Assembly (NCBI GenBank): GCA_036850595.1
Contig: CM072148.1
Coordinates: forward strand, 25,064,852-25,128,851
Reading direction: 5' to 3'
DNA from: Rhyacichthys aspro
Taxonomy: Eukaryota; Chordata; Actinopteri; Gobiiformes; Rhyacichthyidae
DNA: 64,000 nucleotides
A model generated the notes under the pieces. It searched no databases. It saw nothing but the letters and a program-made list of their open reading frames with translations, and was not told the DNA's origin. The position numbers were made by a program, and so were the translations under genes. Shown piece after piece: positions 10,501 to 21,609 of the stretch (positions are counted from its first letter, which is position 1; each line of letters starts with the position of its first letter).

Positions 10501-11056
10501 TGTACCACCACTCTCTGGAAGCCAATATTTTAATTATGAAAAGGCTTTTTCGATTGTACTGTTGGCACTAGTGGATGCAGACTACAGGTTCCAGGTGATT
10601 CAAGTGGGGGACTTTGGCAGAAGCAGTGATGGAGGCAAATCAGAATCAGTTTTGGGGAGAGGAAAGGAGAGTGGAACTCTTCGTGTCCCACGCAATACCC
10701 CCCTACCTGGTGGTGGTGCTGCTGCTGTGGGTGTGCTTTTCCCTTAAAACCATATTTAATGAGGCCATACCCAGGACAGAACCTCACACAGCGAATGAAG
10801 ATATTCAATTACACTGTCAAGAGCAAGAACGGTCATAGAAAATGCCTTTGGCATTCTGTCCTCTAGATGGAGGATTTTGTATCGAATCAACCTACAGCCA
10901 CAAAATGTGGACACACTTGGCTGCCTGCATCCTTCATAATTTCTTGCTTGACCCAAGAGAAAACCAGATGATGCTGGATCATACAGAGCAGCTTGGGAGG
11001 CAGATGGCACGAGGCAGATGTAACGTTAGGGCGATTTTCTGCGAGTTTTTCAACTG
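10501..11056 (+). pseudogene. PIF/Harbinger transposase, C-terminal exon
   Basis: After attttacag the + strand encodes PPLSGSQYFNYEKAFSIVLL then ALVDADYRFQVIQVGDFGR and SSDGG, the second catalytic block (VDADYRF). It then drifts through frames to SRARTVIENAFGILSSRWRI and LHNFLLDP-like sequence, the third block (R-x-V-I-E-N-A-F-G-I-L). At least three frameshifts separate these blocks. It continues exactly where the exon at 3958-4189 stops (GKHVHI to PP), so the 6.3 kb between looks like an intron enlarged by later insertions. Confidence 0.88.
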
Positions 11057-11576
11057 ATTACAGTGTGTCATGGCAAGACAGGTTGGTATAAAAGAGGGAT
11101 TGAGAGATCTTGTATATGATGTATTTTTGATTTCTTGTATTGTTTATTCACTGTTTTCATTTCATTTCCATTTCTGTAATAAATCTTTTCAATCGTCTTT
11201 GGTTTGTGAATCTTTCATTGAAGTTAGGAGAATCACAGGGCATGACTGAATAAAGTGAAAGGAATAGGCTAAGCTTATCTGTCTTTTTAGAAGAAGCTTA
11301 GAAGAATTCACACCTCATTGCAGAACAACAACCAATCACCTTTCATCGTTAAAACATCTTTACCTTTATTACATGTCATTGTCTGATAATATGACTTGAT
11401 AGTGAAGAAAAAAAGTACTAGAAAAACTTAACAGAAAAAAGTAATAACTCCACTGTTATTACTTTTTTATGTCAAGTTAAATATCAATGTTTTATTGTTT
11501 TTATTGTATTTGCAAGGACTTGACCATGCTATTAACACTCATAGAAAGTAATTAAAAGTGTTATAGACATGTTGTA
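11057..11576. other. 3' region of the Harbinger element
   Basis: Contains aataaatc (11178), which could serve as the transposase polyadenylation signal. Otherwise AT-rich. Confidence 0.4.
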
Positions 11577-11599
11577 CACATCCACTCCCAAAAGAGCAG

Positions 11600-11730
11600 C
11601 AATTTCACATCCACTCCCAAAAGTGCAGCAATGTCTTCTCCTTTTTATTAGTATCCTTGTAGAAAGGATTAGTGGTGTTGTATAAAATGCTGTAGTTTTC
11701 CACCTCCAGGATCAACTTCTGTTCATCCAT
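11600..11730 (-). pseudogene. Harbinger-linked MADF protein, first exon
   Basis: The minus strand starts ATG at 11730 and encodes MDEQKLILEVENYSILYNTT, then NPFYKDTNKKEK, the N-terminal helix of a MADF domain (L-I-x-x-V-E-x-x-x-x-L-Y-x-x-x-x-x-x-Y-K-D). The frame is then corrupted where a 31-bp unit (CATCCACTCCCAAAAG...) is tandemly duplicated at 11577-11632. Opposite orientation to the transposase is normal for Harbinger elements, but the second MADF exon (3788-3906) lies inside a transposase intron, so the two genes are interleaved. Confidence 0.75.
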
Positions 11731-12218
11731 GGCTACTCTTCAAAGATATAAATATTTGAATGAGGTACATTTGTTGGTATATTTTTGTTTTACTTTACTG
11801 GAAATTCGGATATGGTGCATGTACAGTTTCTGTTCTGATGCAATCTGATCTGTTGATGCAGACTGGCTCTGCCGTCAGAGAACTATAGAACTGCTCCGTA
11901 TTTCCTCCACTCTGGTCCGCACTGTCGGATCGGAGCCGCAACACAGCGGATGCAGTGGAAATGCTCTCATTGAGAGCAACAGATGCGTATTTGCTGCGGA
12001 GTGCATGTTGGATTGGAGTGGAGCCACAATGCATGCAGTGGAATTTGGGGGTTATTGTGCCAGAGTCAAAAGTGGATAGTGGAATTATGCTGTTGGAAAT
12101 CAGGGTTGTGCCAGACTGGGCTTTATTTACATGGTGCGTGTGTGGAGTTCGTAATCTTAAGAGTTTTCCACCAAGCTGTTTAAATTGTGTTATTCTTGAA
12201 GCACTAAAAATCCTTGAT
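11731..12218. other. Unclassified, probably Harbinger subterminal sequence
   Basis: Moderately GC-rich at 11860-12020 with two degenerate copies of a GGAGCCGCAACACAGCGGATGC-like block. Open frames occur on both strands but do not look like a protein family I know. Confidence 0.35.
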
Positions 12219-12677
12219 TGTTTGTGATATGGGGTGCACGGTAGCGGAGTGGTTAGCGCTCCCGCTTCACAGCAAGAAGGTCGTGAGTACGAATCCCGGC
12301 CGACCCAAAAAAACATCGTTGGCCGATTGTAGCCAAACATCATTGGCTAACTCTGGTCTTTCTGTGAGGAGTCTGCATGTCCTCCCCGTGTCACCGTGGG
12401 TTCTCTCCGGGATCTCCGGCTTCCTCCCACCGTCCAAAGACATGCATGTATAGGTAAATTGGTGACTCTAAAGTGCCCCTAGTGGATGAATGTGAGAGTG
12501 AATGGTTGTCTGTCAATGTATGTCTAAGTGTCAGCCCTGCGACGAACTGGCCACTGTCCAGGGTGTACCCCGCCTAAGGCCCAAAGCAGCTGGGATAGGC
12601 TCCAGCCACCCGCGACCCCACAAAGTGGGATAAGCGGTAGAAGATGAAATGAAATGAAATGAAAATGTTTGTGATAT
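12219..12677 (+). mobile_element. Full-length tRNA-derived SINE with target-site duplication
   Basis: The 12-bp direct repeat TGTTTGTGATAT flanks the element (12219-12230 and 12666-12677). The head GGGGTGCACGGTAGCGGAG, then TGGTTAGCGC (A-box like) and GTACGAATCC (B-box like), is tRNA-derived. The body includes CATGCATGTATAGG and ends in GGATAAGCGGTAGAAGATG plus (AAATG)n. Pol III promoter boxes are present; it encodes no protein. Confidence 0.93.
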
Positions 12678-12817
12678 AAAAGATAAAAGAGATTTTCTAT
12701 TGAAACTGGTGTGCACTGATTCTTTTCTAGATGAAATGAAATGAAATGAAAATGTTTGTGATATAAAAGATAAAAGAGATTTTCTATTGAAACTGGTGTG
12801 CACTGATTCTTTTCTAG
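12642..12817 (+). repeat. 87-bp tandem duplication of SINE tail plus flank
   Basis: Bases 12642-12728 are repeated from 12729 with essentially no differences. The unit contains the (AAATG)n tail, the right-hand target-site duplication and about 50 bp of flanking DNA ending ATTCTTTTCTAG. The duplication therefore happened after SINE insertion. Confidence 0.92.
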
Positions 12818-13419
12818 TTCAAGCCAGGATTTATTGTATTTGTCTTTATGGGTCCATGTGAATATTTACTGTAGTTGGACTGCCAGAAAATAAAATTTGG
12901 TGCTGATATGTTGATTGGAGGCCATTTTAGAGGCCTGCTGTAACTTGTCACTTATGAAGTAATTAATTTTGGTTTCTTTTAATGCCTCTTTGTTGCCTTA
13001 GGCTAGCCAGCCATCCCAATTCTTGTTTTTTTTAAAATTATTATTATTATTCCATACAAAGAATTTGTAGAATCCTTCTCAATCCGAGTTTTTGTGGGAC
13101 AAATGGATGCAAATTGAACTAATTAGAGAAACAAACAACCTGACATGAGCAATGCAACAAACCTATTTTCACTTTGAGTGATTGCATAAAACCCGCCTTG
13201 TTTGTACATAATGTAATTGATAATTGATAATTGGCCGATGGTGTTGAGCTTGGATGGAAGACAGGTTAAATGGGTGGGGTTCCAGACCCACTTGACTTAG
13301 CCTATAAAATTGGTGGATCTAGCAGGCCACACTAGTGCCCTCATCCCCACACGCACATTTCTTGAATGAACTGAATTTTTAATATCCCTTTGATCATGAA
13401 AATGTGTCTGTATTTGCAG
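12818..13419. other. Intron, nothing recognised
   Basis: AT-rich intron leading to the acceptor at 13419. A short (ATT)n run is at 13040-13052. Confidence 0.5.
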
Positions 13420-13492
13420 TGAGTAGAAGGTCTGTGTCCCGGCTCAGTATGAATGACTTTTCCATCGATCTGTCCCAGGAACAGCTAATAAG
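13420..13492 (+). CDS. abcc6: ABCC transporter, linker exon 1
   Basis: A 73-bp exon between tatttgcag and gtaaaa. It joins the previous exon in phase 1 and leaves phase 2. It encodes about 24 residues (VSRRSVSRLSMNDFSIDL, then SQEQLIR), a Ser/Arg-rich piece of the cytosolic linker between NBD1 and the second membrane domain. This linker is poorly conserved in the family. The call therefore rests on exact phase continuity on both sides, good splice sites and an open frame, not on strong similarity. Several serines with basic context could be kinase sites, which is inference. The upstream intron is about 13.1 kb and full of transposons. Confidence 0.78.
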
Positions 13493-13686
13493 GTAAAACA
13501 GTCATTAAGTACATACACCTATCCATGTAAGGCAGATTTTAGTTTTAGAATTTTTGGATAATGCCGTTGTTTGTTTGCTCATTTTCAGTCTGTTTACACA
13601 TGTTATTTTCAAATTTCACAATGTGATTGTTGCTTTTGTCATTTTGTTCCTCACTTCCTCTGTGTCTCAATCAAGATCATTGTTTA

Positions 13687-13840
13687 GGGGCACCTCAGTG
13701 GCTCACCTGGTAGAGCGCAAACCATCTACTTGGGAGACCTGCATTCAGTTCCTGCCATGGTCATTCACCCAGTGCCCTTCCACTTCCCCTCAGCCAGTTT
13801 CCTGTCTGTCTACTATCCTATCAAATAAATCCAAATAATA
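13687..13840 (+). mobile_element. Short tRNA-like SINE
   Basis: The head GGGGCACCTCAGTGGCTCAC then CTGGTAGAGCGC resembles a tRNA 5' half; the tail contains TTTCCTGTCTGTCTACTATC and ATCAAATAAAT. The same type recurs at 28755 (+) and 53000 (-). It resembles the AFC-type SINEs of teleosts, from memory. No target duplication was confirmed. Confidence 0.65.
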
Positions 13841-14159
13841 ATTAAAAAGTATCATTGCTTATATTAAACAGGGTCCACTTTTCAGACTTTTTCCTGATAA
13901 TGGCACCCACGCAAAGGCTTTCCAGCTATGGACTACTACTATGCACTGCTAATCCAAGCTCTGGTACAGTGCTTACCATCTAACCTAGAGTCCTGGTAAA
14001 GAGGTCTGTTGGATTACAGACCTCAAGCGAGTTGGCTTATTAGCTTGGTGCGTTTTAGTCGTAGCGACATTCAGCCTTTAATGTACCGGTCAGACCTTTT
14101 TGTTCTACCTGGTCAGCATCCTCTGGTCAGCCAGCACGTGACTGCATAGTAACCGTTCC

Positions 14160-15890
14160 AGGCTGTGTGTCTCCTCATCCTTTCCCACTGCATGCACTGC
14201 CGTCCAGTCTTTCTACTCTGCTGATTAAGAAGTTATCCACCTCTTCTCCCCATGCTTCCCATAACACATCTGAACTCGCCACCTTCTATGATAAAATGCT
14301 GTCTTCTTGTCTGAATAATCTTGCTCCCCTCAAATTAAAAACAGTCTCCTTCAGTTGCTTAATCGCTACATGGTACACACCTCAACTCTGTCAAATTAAA
14401 ACTGAAGACTACAGAGGAATACTCTATAAAGGCTACAAAAGCCTACATTTTCTGCTACAAAAGCAAAAACATCTTCTGAAATATTAAGATGGCCCCTCTC
14501 ATATTATCTCCAGTCACCACTGCCGTTCATCAACTCCTCCTTGTCCACTGGTTCAGTTCCACTCTCCCTCAAACTTGCTGCTACCATCCATGCTACCTCC
14601 ATCTTAAAGAAACCTGCCCTTTACCCCAACATACTCAACAACTACAGAGCCATTTCAAACCCACCATTCATGTCCAAACTCCTAGAGCTTCACAACTGAA
14701 TATCCACCTCACTGCCAGTATCCTATTTGAATCATTCCAGTATGTTTCTGTTTACACCACAGCACAGAAAAAGCCCTCCTCAGAGTCACCAGTGACCTTC
14801 TGCTTTCCTCAGACACCGGTAATCTCAATGTCCTCATTCTACTTGACTTCGGCGCAGCTTTCGAGATCATTAACCAATCCATCTACCCTCTCCCACCTTG
14901 AAATTGTTTTTAACGTCACTGGTACTGCCCTCTTTTGGTTCAAATCTTACCTCTCTGACAGACATCAGATCATCAACATTTTCCCAGTGCTTCCTTCACC
15001 CAGGGGGCCCCCCAGGTTCAGTCCTTGGCCTCCTTGGTCGATTATGTGAGGATGTAAGCAATCCTTTACATCCTCACTTAATTGGCTGCTATGACCTCCA
15101 GTTTCACCGCTTTGCTGATGACATGCAGCTCTACCAAATCCTTTATTCTCGCCACTTGCTCCACTCTCATTTGCTGCAAAATCAAAACAGAAATCAATCA
15201 TGGCGACAGACAATCTTTAAATTCAACTGTGACAAAATGAACTAATTATTATTGGTCCCAAAACATCAATCAAATACTGCAATAATTTCACTCTGTCAAT
15301 TGATGACTCCACAGTTCCCACTTCCGCCGATGTCACTTCATGAACATTGCCCACCTCCGTCCATCTCTTTCATTCTCAGCTGAAATCTGAAAGCTCTCAT
15401 CCATGCATTCGTCACTTCTCAACTGGATCACAGCAGTAGCCTGCTCCATGGTTCACTCACCAAACTCTCAATAAACTGCTGTACATTCAGAACTCTTTTG
15501 CCCATCTCCTCATCCACACCCACTCCAGTGACCAAATCACACCTGTCCTTAGAGACCTACACTGGCTACCTATAACTTGCATTCAGTTCAAACATCTCAC
15601 CATAGTCTACAAGTCCCCCCATAACCTGGCTCCCACTTACTTGTCTGACCTTCTCCACTGCCTCAGATGAGCTCCAGTCCCTCCCATAAGGAGCAAACTT
15701 AAGCTCCATGGGGATAGGGCCTTTTCCTTTGCTGCTTCCACCCTCTGGAACCCCTACCCAAACACATCTACACATCTGTGACTCCTCCATACTCAACAGC
15801 TTCAAAAAAAGCCCTGGAACCCATGTGTTTAAAACTACAGTCAACTTTTGTTTTTATCTGTAAAGCGACTCTGACAACTTTGAAAAGTAC
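14160..15890 (+). mobile_element. L2-type LINE, 5'-truncated and degraded
   Basis: Fragments of one reverse transcriptase ORF occur in shifting frames: LNNLAPLKLKTVSF and TPQLCQIKTE (connector after the endonuclease), NLNVLILLDFGAAFEIINQS (RT block A), ALFWFKSYLSDRHQ, GPPGSVLG (degraded PQGSVLGP), FADDMQLY (catalytic block, F-A-D-D), then LAPTYLSDLLH near the C-terminus. More than six stops or shifts are present. The 3' end abuts an (ATT)n array, typical of L2 tails. Confidence 0.85.
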
Positions 15891-15896
15891 AATGTA

Positions 15897-15898
<2 letters not shown>

Positions 15899-15981
<83 letters not shown>
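15899..15981. repeat. (ATT)n-(AAT)n microsatellite, self-complementary
   Basis: About 14 ATT units are followed without a gap by about 13 AAT units, so the two halves are reverse complements. It lies at the LINE 3' end and 59 bp upstream of a host exon. Confidence 0.95.
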
Positions 15982-15982
<1 letters not shown>

Positions 15983-16040
15983 TATAAATAATAATAAGCC
16001 TCTGAGAGCGTCCCTGACCTGTGTTGTATTTGTGTTTCAG

Positions 16041-16143
16041 CTGGGATTTGAGTAGTGCCAGTACACAGCAGGTTGTAGATCAGGACTTTGTTCCAGAGGA
16101 TCCTTGGAAACTGACAGAAGCTGACAGAACTAACACTGGAAGG
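16041..16143 (+). CDS. abcc6: ABCC transporter, linker exon 2
   Basis: A 103-bp exon after tgtgtttcag, ending at AGG|gtatgt, phase 2 in and phase 0 out. It encodes a Ser/Gln/Asp-rich stretch ending in KLTEADRTNTGR. That ending matches the conserved ABCC motif (K-L-x-E-x-D-x-x-x-T-G) just before the second transmembrane domain. It splices directly to the exon at 33051, which begins VHLQTYRDY, giving the usual TG-R-V-x-L-x-x-Y-x-x-Y junction of MRPs. The intervening intron is about 16.9 kb. Confidence 0.9.
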
Positions 16144-16199
16144 GTATGTGGGATCAGGTTGCCTTGTGCTAGCTGATCAAATGTTTTGCTATAGAATGT

Positions 16200-16830
16200 A
16201 GATAAGGTACAGTGCATGGCATAAAAGGTTCAATGGTATCTGCACTCCCAAACATTACTATCTTAAATGGAACAGTTATTGAGCAAGTTACCTAATTCAA
16301 ATATTTAGGTATCTGGCTTGACAGCAGTTTATCATTATCACGACACATCAGGTTAATGTCTATGGTCAAATCAACACTTTTTTTTTTGTATCAAATGCAT
16401 TCATCATTAACTCAAACATTAAGACAAATTTTGGGCCAAATGTCTGTACCCCCCATGTTTGATCATGGAGAGATATATAGATTCAGCCTTCACTCTGCTT
16501 AATGTTTTGTACCCCTCAAATGCCCCATTTCAAACACACCACTGTTGTCTGTACTCCTCTGTGAACCCGTCATCTCTGCACTGTAAGATCCACTGGTACA
16601 TATTCGTCTATAATTGTTTTCTGGGACTGTCTCCACCCTACCTCAGTCATTTCTTACAACCTCCTATTGCCTCCCATAACACCCGTTCTGCTCAAATCAT
16701 AGGCATAACTCATAAAGCTTAATGTTCCCAAAATCAAATCAATTCAGCAAATTGTGCAACACTAAAAGTGAGCAGCCTAATCCCATTCACTTTTTAAGAC
16801 CTCTCTAATAGACATTGTGACTGAAACCTG
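16200..16830 (+). mobile_element. L1/Tx1-like LINE, C-terminal fragment
   Basis: The + strand shows FKYLGIWLDSSLSLSRHI, then APFQTHHCCLYSSVNPSSLH, IHWYIFVYNCFLGLSPPYLS and NTRSAQ in neighbouring frames. K-Y-L-G-x-W-L-D is the conserved motif after the RT thumb, and L-x-G-L-x-P-P-Y-L is the C-terminal signature of fish L1-like ORF2. Stops and shifts are frequent. Confidence 0.75.
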
Positions 16831-17057
16831 CTCTTTTTTCAGCTAACAGTTGGCTCACTACAAACTCCAGTCTGTTTAATCTCTGTCTAATTTCTGCCAA
16901 CTCTGTGTTGTTTTAAATTACTTGTTTGTCTCAACTATCTGCATCACAAGATGCTCCATAAGTCGGAATTACAGCCCGCCCATCAACTGTACATTAAACT
17001 GACACATCCAATGGGGAATTCAAGGCAAACATATAAATATATATATATTTATATATA

Positions 17058-17640
17058 CAGTGATCCCTCGCTATGACGCGGTTCACCTTTCCCGGACTCG
17101 CTGTTTTGCGGATTTTTTTAAGTGCAATTTTGCATGCTTTTTTTTTTTTTTTTTTTACAGCATATGAACGTGCATTGTGTTCTGCGTCCTGATTGGCTAA
17201 GGGAGAACTCGCGCATTGTGTTCTGCGTCCTGATTGGCTAAGGGAGAACTCGCGCATTGTGTTCTGCGTCCTGATTGGTTAAGGGACTGTAGACCATTGT
17301 CAATCAATCTTTTCTGTGCCGTGTCTCCTGTACAGTACAGAATGCATTCGGCTTGCCAAATTTACAGAAATTGCTAGCAGTGGGACTCTGAAGTGCTGTA
17401 TGTTTGCAAGTTTTCTCCCAGACAAAACCCACAATGTTGACGAAACGTTCTGCACCGACAATGGCACCTGCGGTCGCACCCAAAAGGCAGAGGAAGATAC
17501 TAAGGTTTGAACTTTGAGAGTGTTTAAACAAGAGAGAAATGTGAGAAAATGTTTATGCCTGTCTGAGAAAAGTGTATAAAGTGTGTGGTTAGGAGTTTTA
17601 CAGCCTTTTACAGAATTTGAACGTGAGTTCTTAAGCCAGT
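17058..17640 (+). mobile_element. Tigger/pogo DNA transposon, 5' fragment
   Basis: It begins CAGTGATCCCTCGCTATGAC directly after a TA-rich run, the hallmark terminus of Tigger/pogo elements, followed by the CGCGGTTCACC and CGCTGTTTTGCGG motifs. Near 17436 the + strand encodes MLTKRSAPTMAPAVAPKRQR, the usual start of a Tigger transposase, which soon meets stops. The remainder and the right terminus are missing. Confidence 0.85.
17171..17287 (+). repeat. 41-bp unit repeated nearly three times
   Basis: The unit begins CATTGTGTTCTGCGTCCTGA and recurs at 17173, 17214 and 17255. It sits inside the Tigger 5' region, between terminus and ORF, where subterminal transposase sites would be expected. 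Confidence 0.9.
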
Positions 17641-18257
17641 GATCCATATATGAAGTGAAACAACCACAAACCTAAGCATAAATTAGTGAGAAATGATGAC
17701 GTTTATTGACCAGAATTAACAAACAGACAGCATTTGAATATGCAGATTAAATAAAAACAGCAACAACAGAAGTATATTCATGGCTTGAAATAATAAACCT
17801 TTCTTATTGAAGGTGGGATATGATTTTACAGGAATACATCGAAAAAATTTACGCAGTTAAGCAATTTAGAAAAACAGTCTAAAAGAGTTAAGCTAAATTT
17901 TAGTTAAGTTTAAGTTAAGTTTAATCTTTATGCCAACTCTGTATCAAGTAACTGTGTAGATCTTACTGGAAAAGCCAAGGCTGGAGGCAAGAGGTCAGAG
18001 GCCTGGAGCTAACAAGAATGGTAAAGGTACCAATGGGTCCAAACTTCTCGGCACTGCCGATGATGGTTAGGAGTTGGGTCCCCAATGCGAGCTGACTGTT
18101 GTGGTCCTCTGTGGATGGCTCTTGGTAGATCTTCCTAGGGCTGAGCTGCTGCTTGCTGTAGGTTAGTAGCATCCCCAGTCTGTGAGACGGGCTGCTGATA
18201 TCTGTGCCTTTATAGACAGCTGAGTCACAGTTAAACCAGAGTCCGGTATAAAGAAAG
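17641..18257. other. Intron, nothing recognised
   Basis: AT-rich to 17940, then a GC-balanced stretch to 18250 with an open minus-strand frame (17963-18283) of no recognisable family. Confidence 0.4.
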
Positions 18258-18261
18258 TTAA

Positions 18262-21200
18262 AGGGCCATTGTGTAACTTTCATAAATTTCTACCAGTTAC
18301 TGACACCTGTGGTCGTTAGAGAAACTACAGTCAGCTCGCGCTGACGCGCGTTTGTACGAGCACGACTGAGGAACCGGTGTATCAGCCTCATCACACTCTT
18401 TTACAGACTCGTCACAGACTCTGAGATTTACTGGAGTTATGTTTACAGAGGAGGTAAGAAAAGTTACACTTCTGAAAGTTTGACAAATTTTATTTGAGAC
18501 TAAACTATACTTGACTCTTGAGACTGACAGAGAGTGAACTCTTGAGACAGAGGCAAGATGTTGACTATAGTATGTTTTATAAAGTGTTTTTCAACACAAT
18601 ACAGTAGTTAGAGCAAACTCTGTGTGATATATTATCGACTATATGTAACGTTTGTCAAAAAAGCGTTGACAAACGTAAGTTTAGCTATAGCTAGTTATAT
18701 CACTATCTTACGTAGTTTCCATCGAGGCCCTACAGTGTTTACACAGGAGTCTCAGCAGAATAACGGCAAAAGTTAGTGAACTTAGCTCTATCAGACGGGA
18801 TACGATACATAATGTGTTACTATTTCTGTTATTTTTCCGAGTCTTTGCACAAATATTAGATTACATTTCATTTTTATTTGATCAGCTAATGTCTAAACAG
18901 CTGCACTGTTCCTAAACCTTGTGTAACATCAGTGACAAGCACCAAAACAACACTCACTGACCTCTGATTTATTCTAGAGAAAAGCAAAATACATATTACG
19001 AAGTACAGGAGTTTTGCTTGTTTCTAAGTACCACTACTACTAAATTGGTCTTGCATTAGGTTGAGACAACATAAATATAACCCCACTGTATCATTTCAGC
19101 TTATCCTTGTTTATGTTACTCTTGGTGTCAATCAGAATACCTCCTACATGAAATTTAGCTCAATAAAAGAACAAATATGTTATTTATTTTTATTGTTCTC
19201 TTCTCAGGACTCCAGTTCTGGAGTTTGAAGCTCCTGTCCAGGAGAGCACTAACTGACTGCAGCATCTGTCCCCTGAGAAGGATGAAGTGCTCCAGATGAA
19301 TGTAACTCGTAACAGGGGTCAGCTAGCTCGGTGCACCTGATTGAACTGCCCAGTCATGCCAACAGATCTAGAAAACAAATGCTGCAGGAGGATCCAACAG
19401 GGCGTCTCAGCACACCATATGGAGCTGTTTTTATTTCAGAAAACTAGATTTAAAAAAAAAAATGCTTTCTTTGTTTTATTAATTGAAAGATTTATACGGT
19501 GTTTATATACAGGCAGAAATAAATATATATTTTTATAGATTCTTTCCTACACATTTATAGTAAAGGAGTTGCTATATTTGAGCACTTAAGTCATGTTCTA
19601 AAGAAAGAGAGAGAGAATAATAAGCATTGGTGTCATTTTACAGTCATGACATTAATTTATTTACTTTATTATAACATACAATACATAGATAATACAGATA
19701 AAGTTTGGCAGGTAACAAACATGTCCACAGTATTATAGATATGTGCATCTTGGTATTATGATGTAAATAACAAAACAGGCTAGACTTCTCCACTGGTACA
19801 TGATACCTGAACATAACGGTTCCTTGTGAGAGACAGGTAAGGACTGTGGACATGTGGCTGACATACCTGTCCTCTGCAGAGTTGTGTCTGGGCCAGTTCA
19901 GCTGTAGGTGGGGACACAACCCCAGAGGGAAGACCAGGGGCCCAAGGGTCATCTGGCCCATGACCTCTTTGTCCCACATCCAGAGGTGAATGCTGGATCT
20001 GCTGAGGGCCCACTTGTGCTCACCGCTGACGTGGTGCAGTACACCTCAGCACAGAGCCTAAATATATTGAATTTAGAGTCTAAGTTAAAAGGAATGATCA
20101 CATCTGAGTTAATTTTTTTTTATCTGAAATACTAACTGAAAACAAACTTACCAGATCCTGCAGTTATTGATTCAGGCAATCCTGTCTCTTTTCTTGGTGC
20201 TCTGTTGTTTTCTCATAGCTGTAAACAATTCACCTATTGTTAGAATACAGGGAAATACAATATGATTGTATTTACAACAGCATTACTATTAACAGTGCCA
20301 CTGTATTTACAACAAATAAACAAAATATAACTACATTTTCATTGATCGATTACCTCCATGTTACTAACCAGCTTACCAATTGATAATTAGTCACCTAACA
20401 TACAAATGAATGTATAAGCACAGCTAATCCCACAACGTTTTTTTAATTTTATATATACGCTCTATTGTGTGTCGTACTGTGTATCACAACCGAGACAAGC
20501 AGATGTGATTTTCATTACAATAAACAGTCCAACCTGTAAATAATCGTGACATGAATATAACAAGGTAACTAGTGAAAGACGTGAGGTAGAGTTACCTTTA
20601 GCTTGTCTGTGATGACAATTACATTCTGTCTAACAGCCAGTTGCAACGTTTGTGTAATGGCTCGCGTTTTCTGGTGTTTGCTTTAGCTGCTGTGTGAAGA
20701 CAGCAGATAAAGTAATTTGAAAAGCTAGGACAGCACATTTGTCAGATTCATAAGCCTCAGGATCATAACGCAGTTATGTTCTGAGGGTATTTAATCCATT
20801 CAAAACAAACTTATTTAGAGAGTTGCTGTTAGCTGGTTAGCATCCCCGTTTCGGAAGCATGTTATTGTTATTTAGCATTAGACAACTGATAACATAGCAT
20901 CACAAGATATTTCACATGGTCAGTGATGATGTCTTACCTTTTGAATAAAAAGAAAGCTGATTCTGAGTCTGTTTTATCCCTAGAGCAGATCTTCGCTCTT
21001 GTGGCCGACTCTGGCTCGTCTTCCTCCGGCGCTGGTCACACTGCCGTTCGGGTCTTTGTTCTTTGTTTTTGTAATGTTTGCGGGAAGTTTGTGTCGGTGT
21101 CTGGGTTGTGCTGCGTTGCTGTGCTGGAGGCCATTGGGGTTTTTTTGTGTCTGCAGAGTCCATCTCAAAACTAACGCGAACTAATGCTGCTGACTGTCGT

Positions 21201-21435
21201 GGCCGCCGTGCAGGAAAGTTCAAGACCAAGGAGATGAGAACGCGCACGATGTCACATCTGCCTCGATTTCGCGGGAAATCCGACCCGAATACTTCTCAAT
21301 GAAAAGAGGCTACAGGCTTATAGAAGCAACCAAGTTGGATACTTAAAATTTCATCCCTCTCATCACAGCATTGACAGGCTGACTTCTGGGCAAATAAAAG
21401 CCTTATTTATTCTTAAAATCCTACACATAGCTCCT
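18262..21435 (-). mobile_element. TTAA-flanked DNA element, copy 1
   Basis: TTAA at 18258-18261 and 21436-21439 flank ends beginning AGGGCCATTGTGTAAC and, inverted, AGGAGCTATGTGTAGG. It is homologous along most of its length, in inverse orientation, to 24383-27934. Shared landmarks include the GA/CT run (19605), TGGTGTCATTTTACAGTCAT (19631) and a terminal ORF region. Read on the minus strand from about 21170 there is GGCCTCCAGCACAGCAACGC-like sequence and KTDSESAFFLFKR followed by gtaagac. K-T-D-x-E-x-A-x-F-L resembles the motif after R-W-x-x-L-K in teleost TE proteins. No transposase core is recognised. Confidence 0.75.
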
Positions 21436-21609
21436 TTAAGTCTCAGATGAAAAATGCCAATTGGAAAAACATTCAGAGTTCTTGGTAGACTTTTAAACAA
21501 AACAGTTTCTGTGTCAGCGATTGAACTAAAAATCGATTAAAAACACGTCTTATGGACGGGCAGAACTTAAGAAGGCTACACTGAAGAAAAATACTCTCAA
21601 TAGTTAAAA

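Noticed and set aside
12231..12310. tRNA gene candidate (A-box and B-box like)
   Set aside because: It is the head of a SINE with tail and target duplication; no complete cloverleaf was found. The same applies at 60906, 13687 and 28755.
20912..21247. A 111-codon minus frame as a host gene
   Set aside because: It lies inside a TTAA element, and its homologue in copy 2 has different stops and frames.
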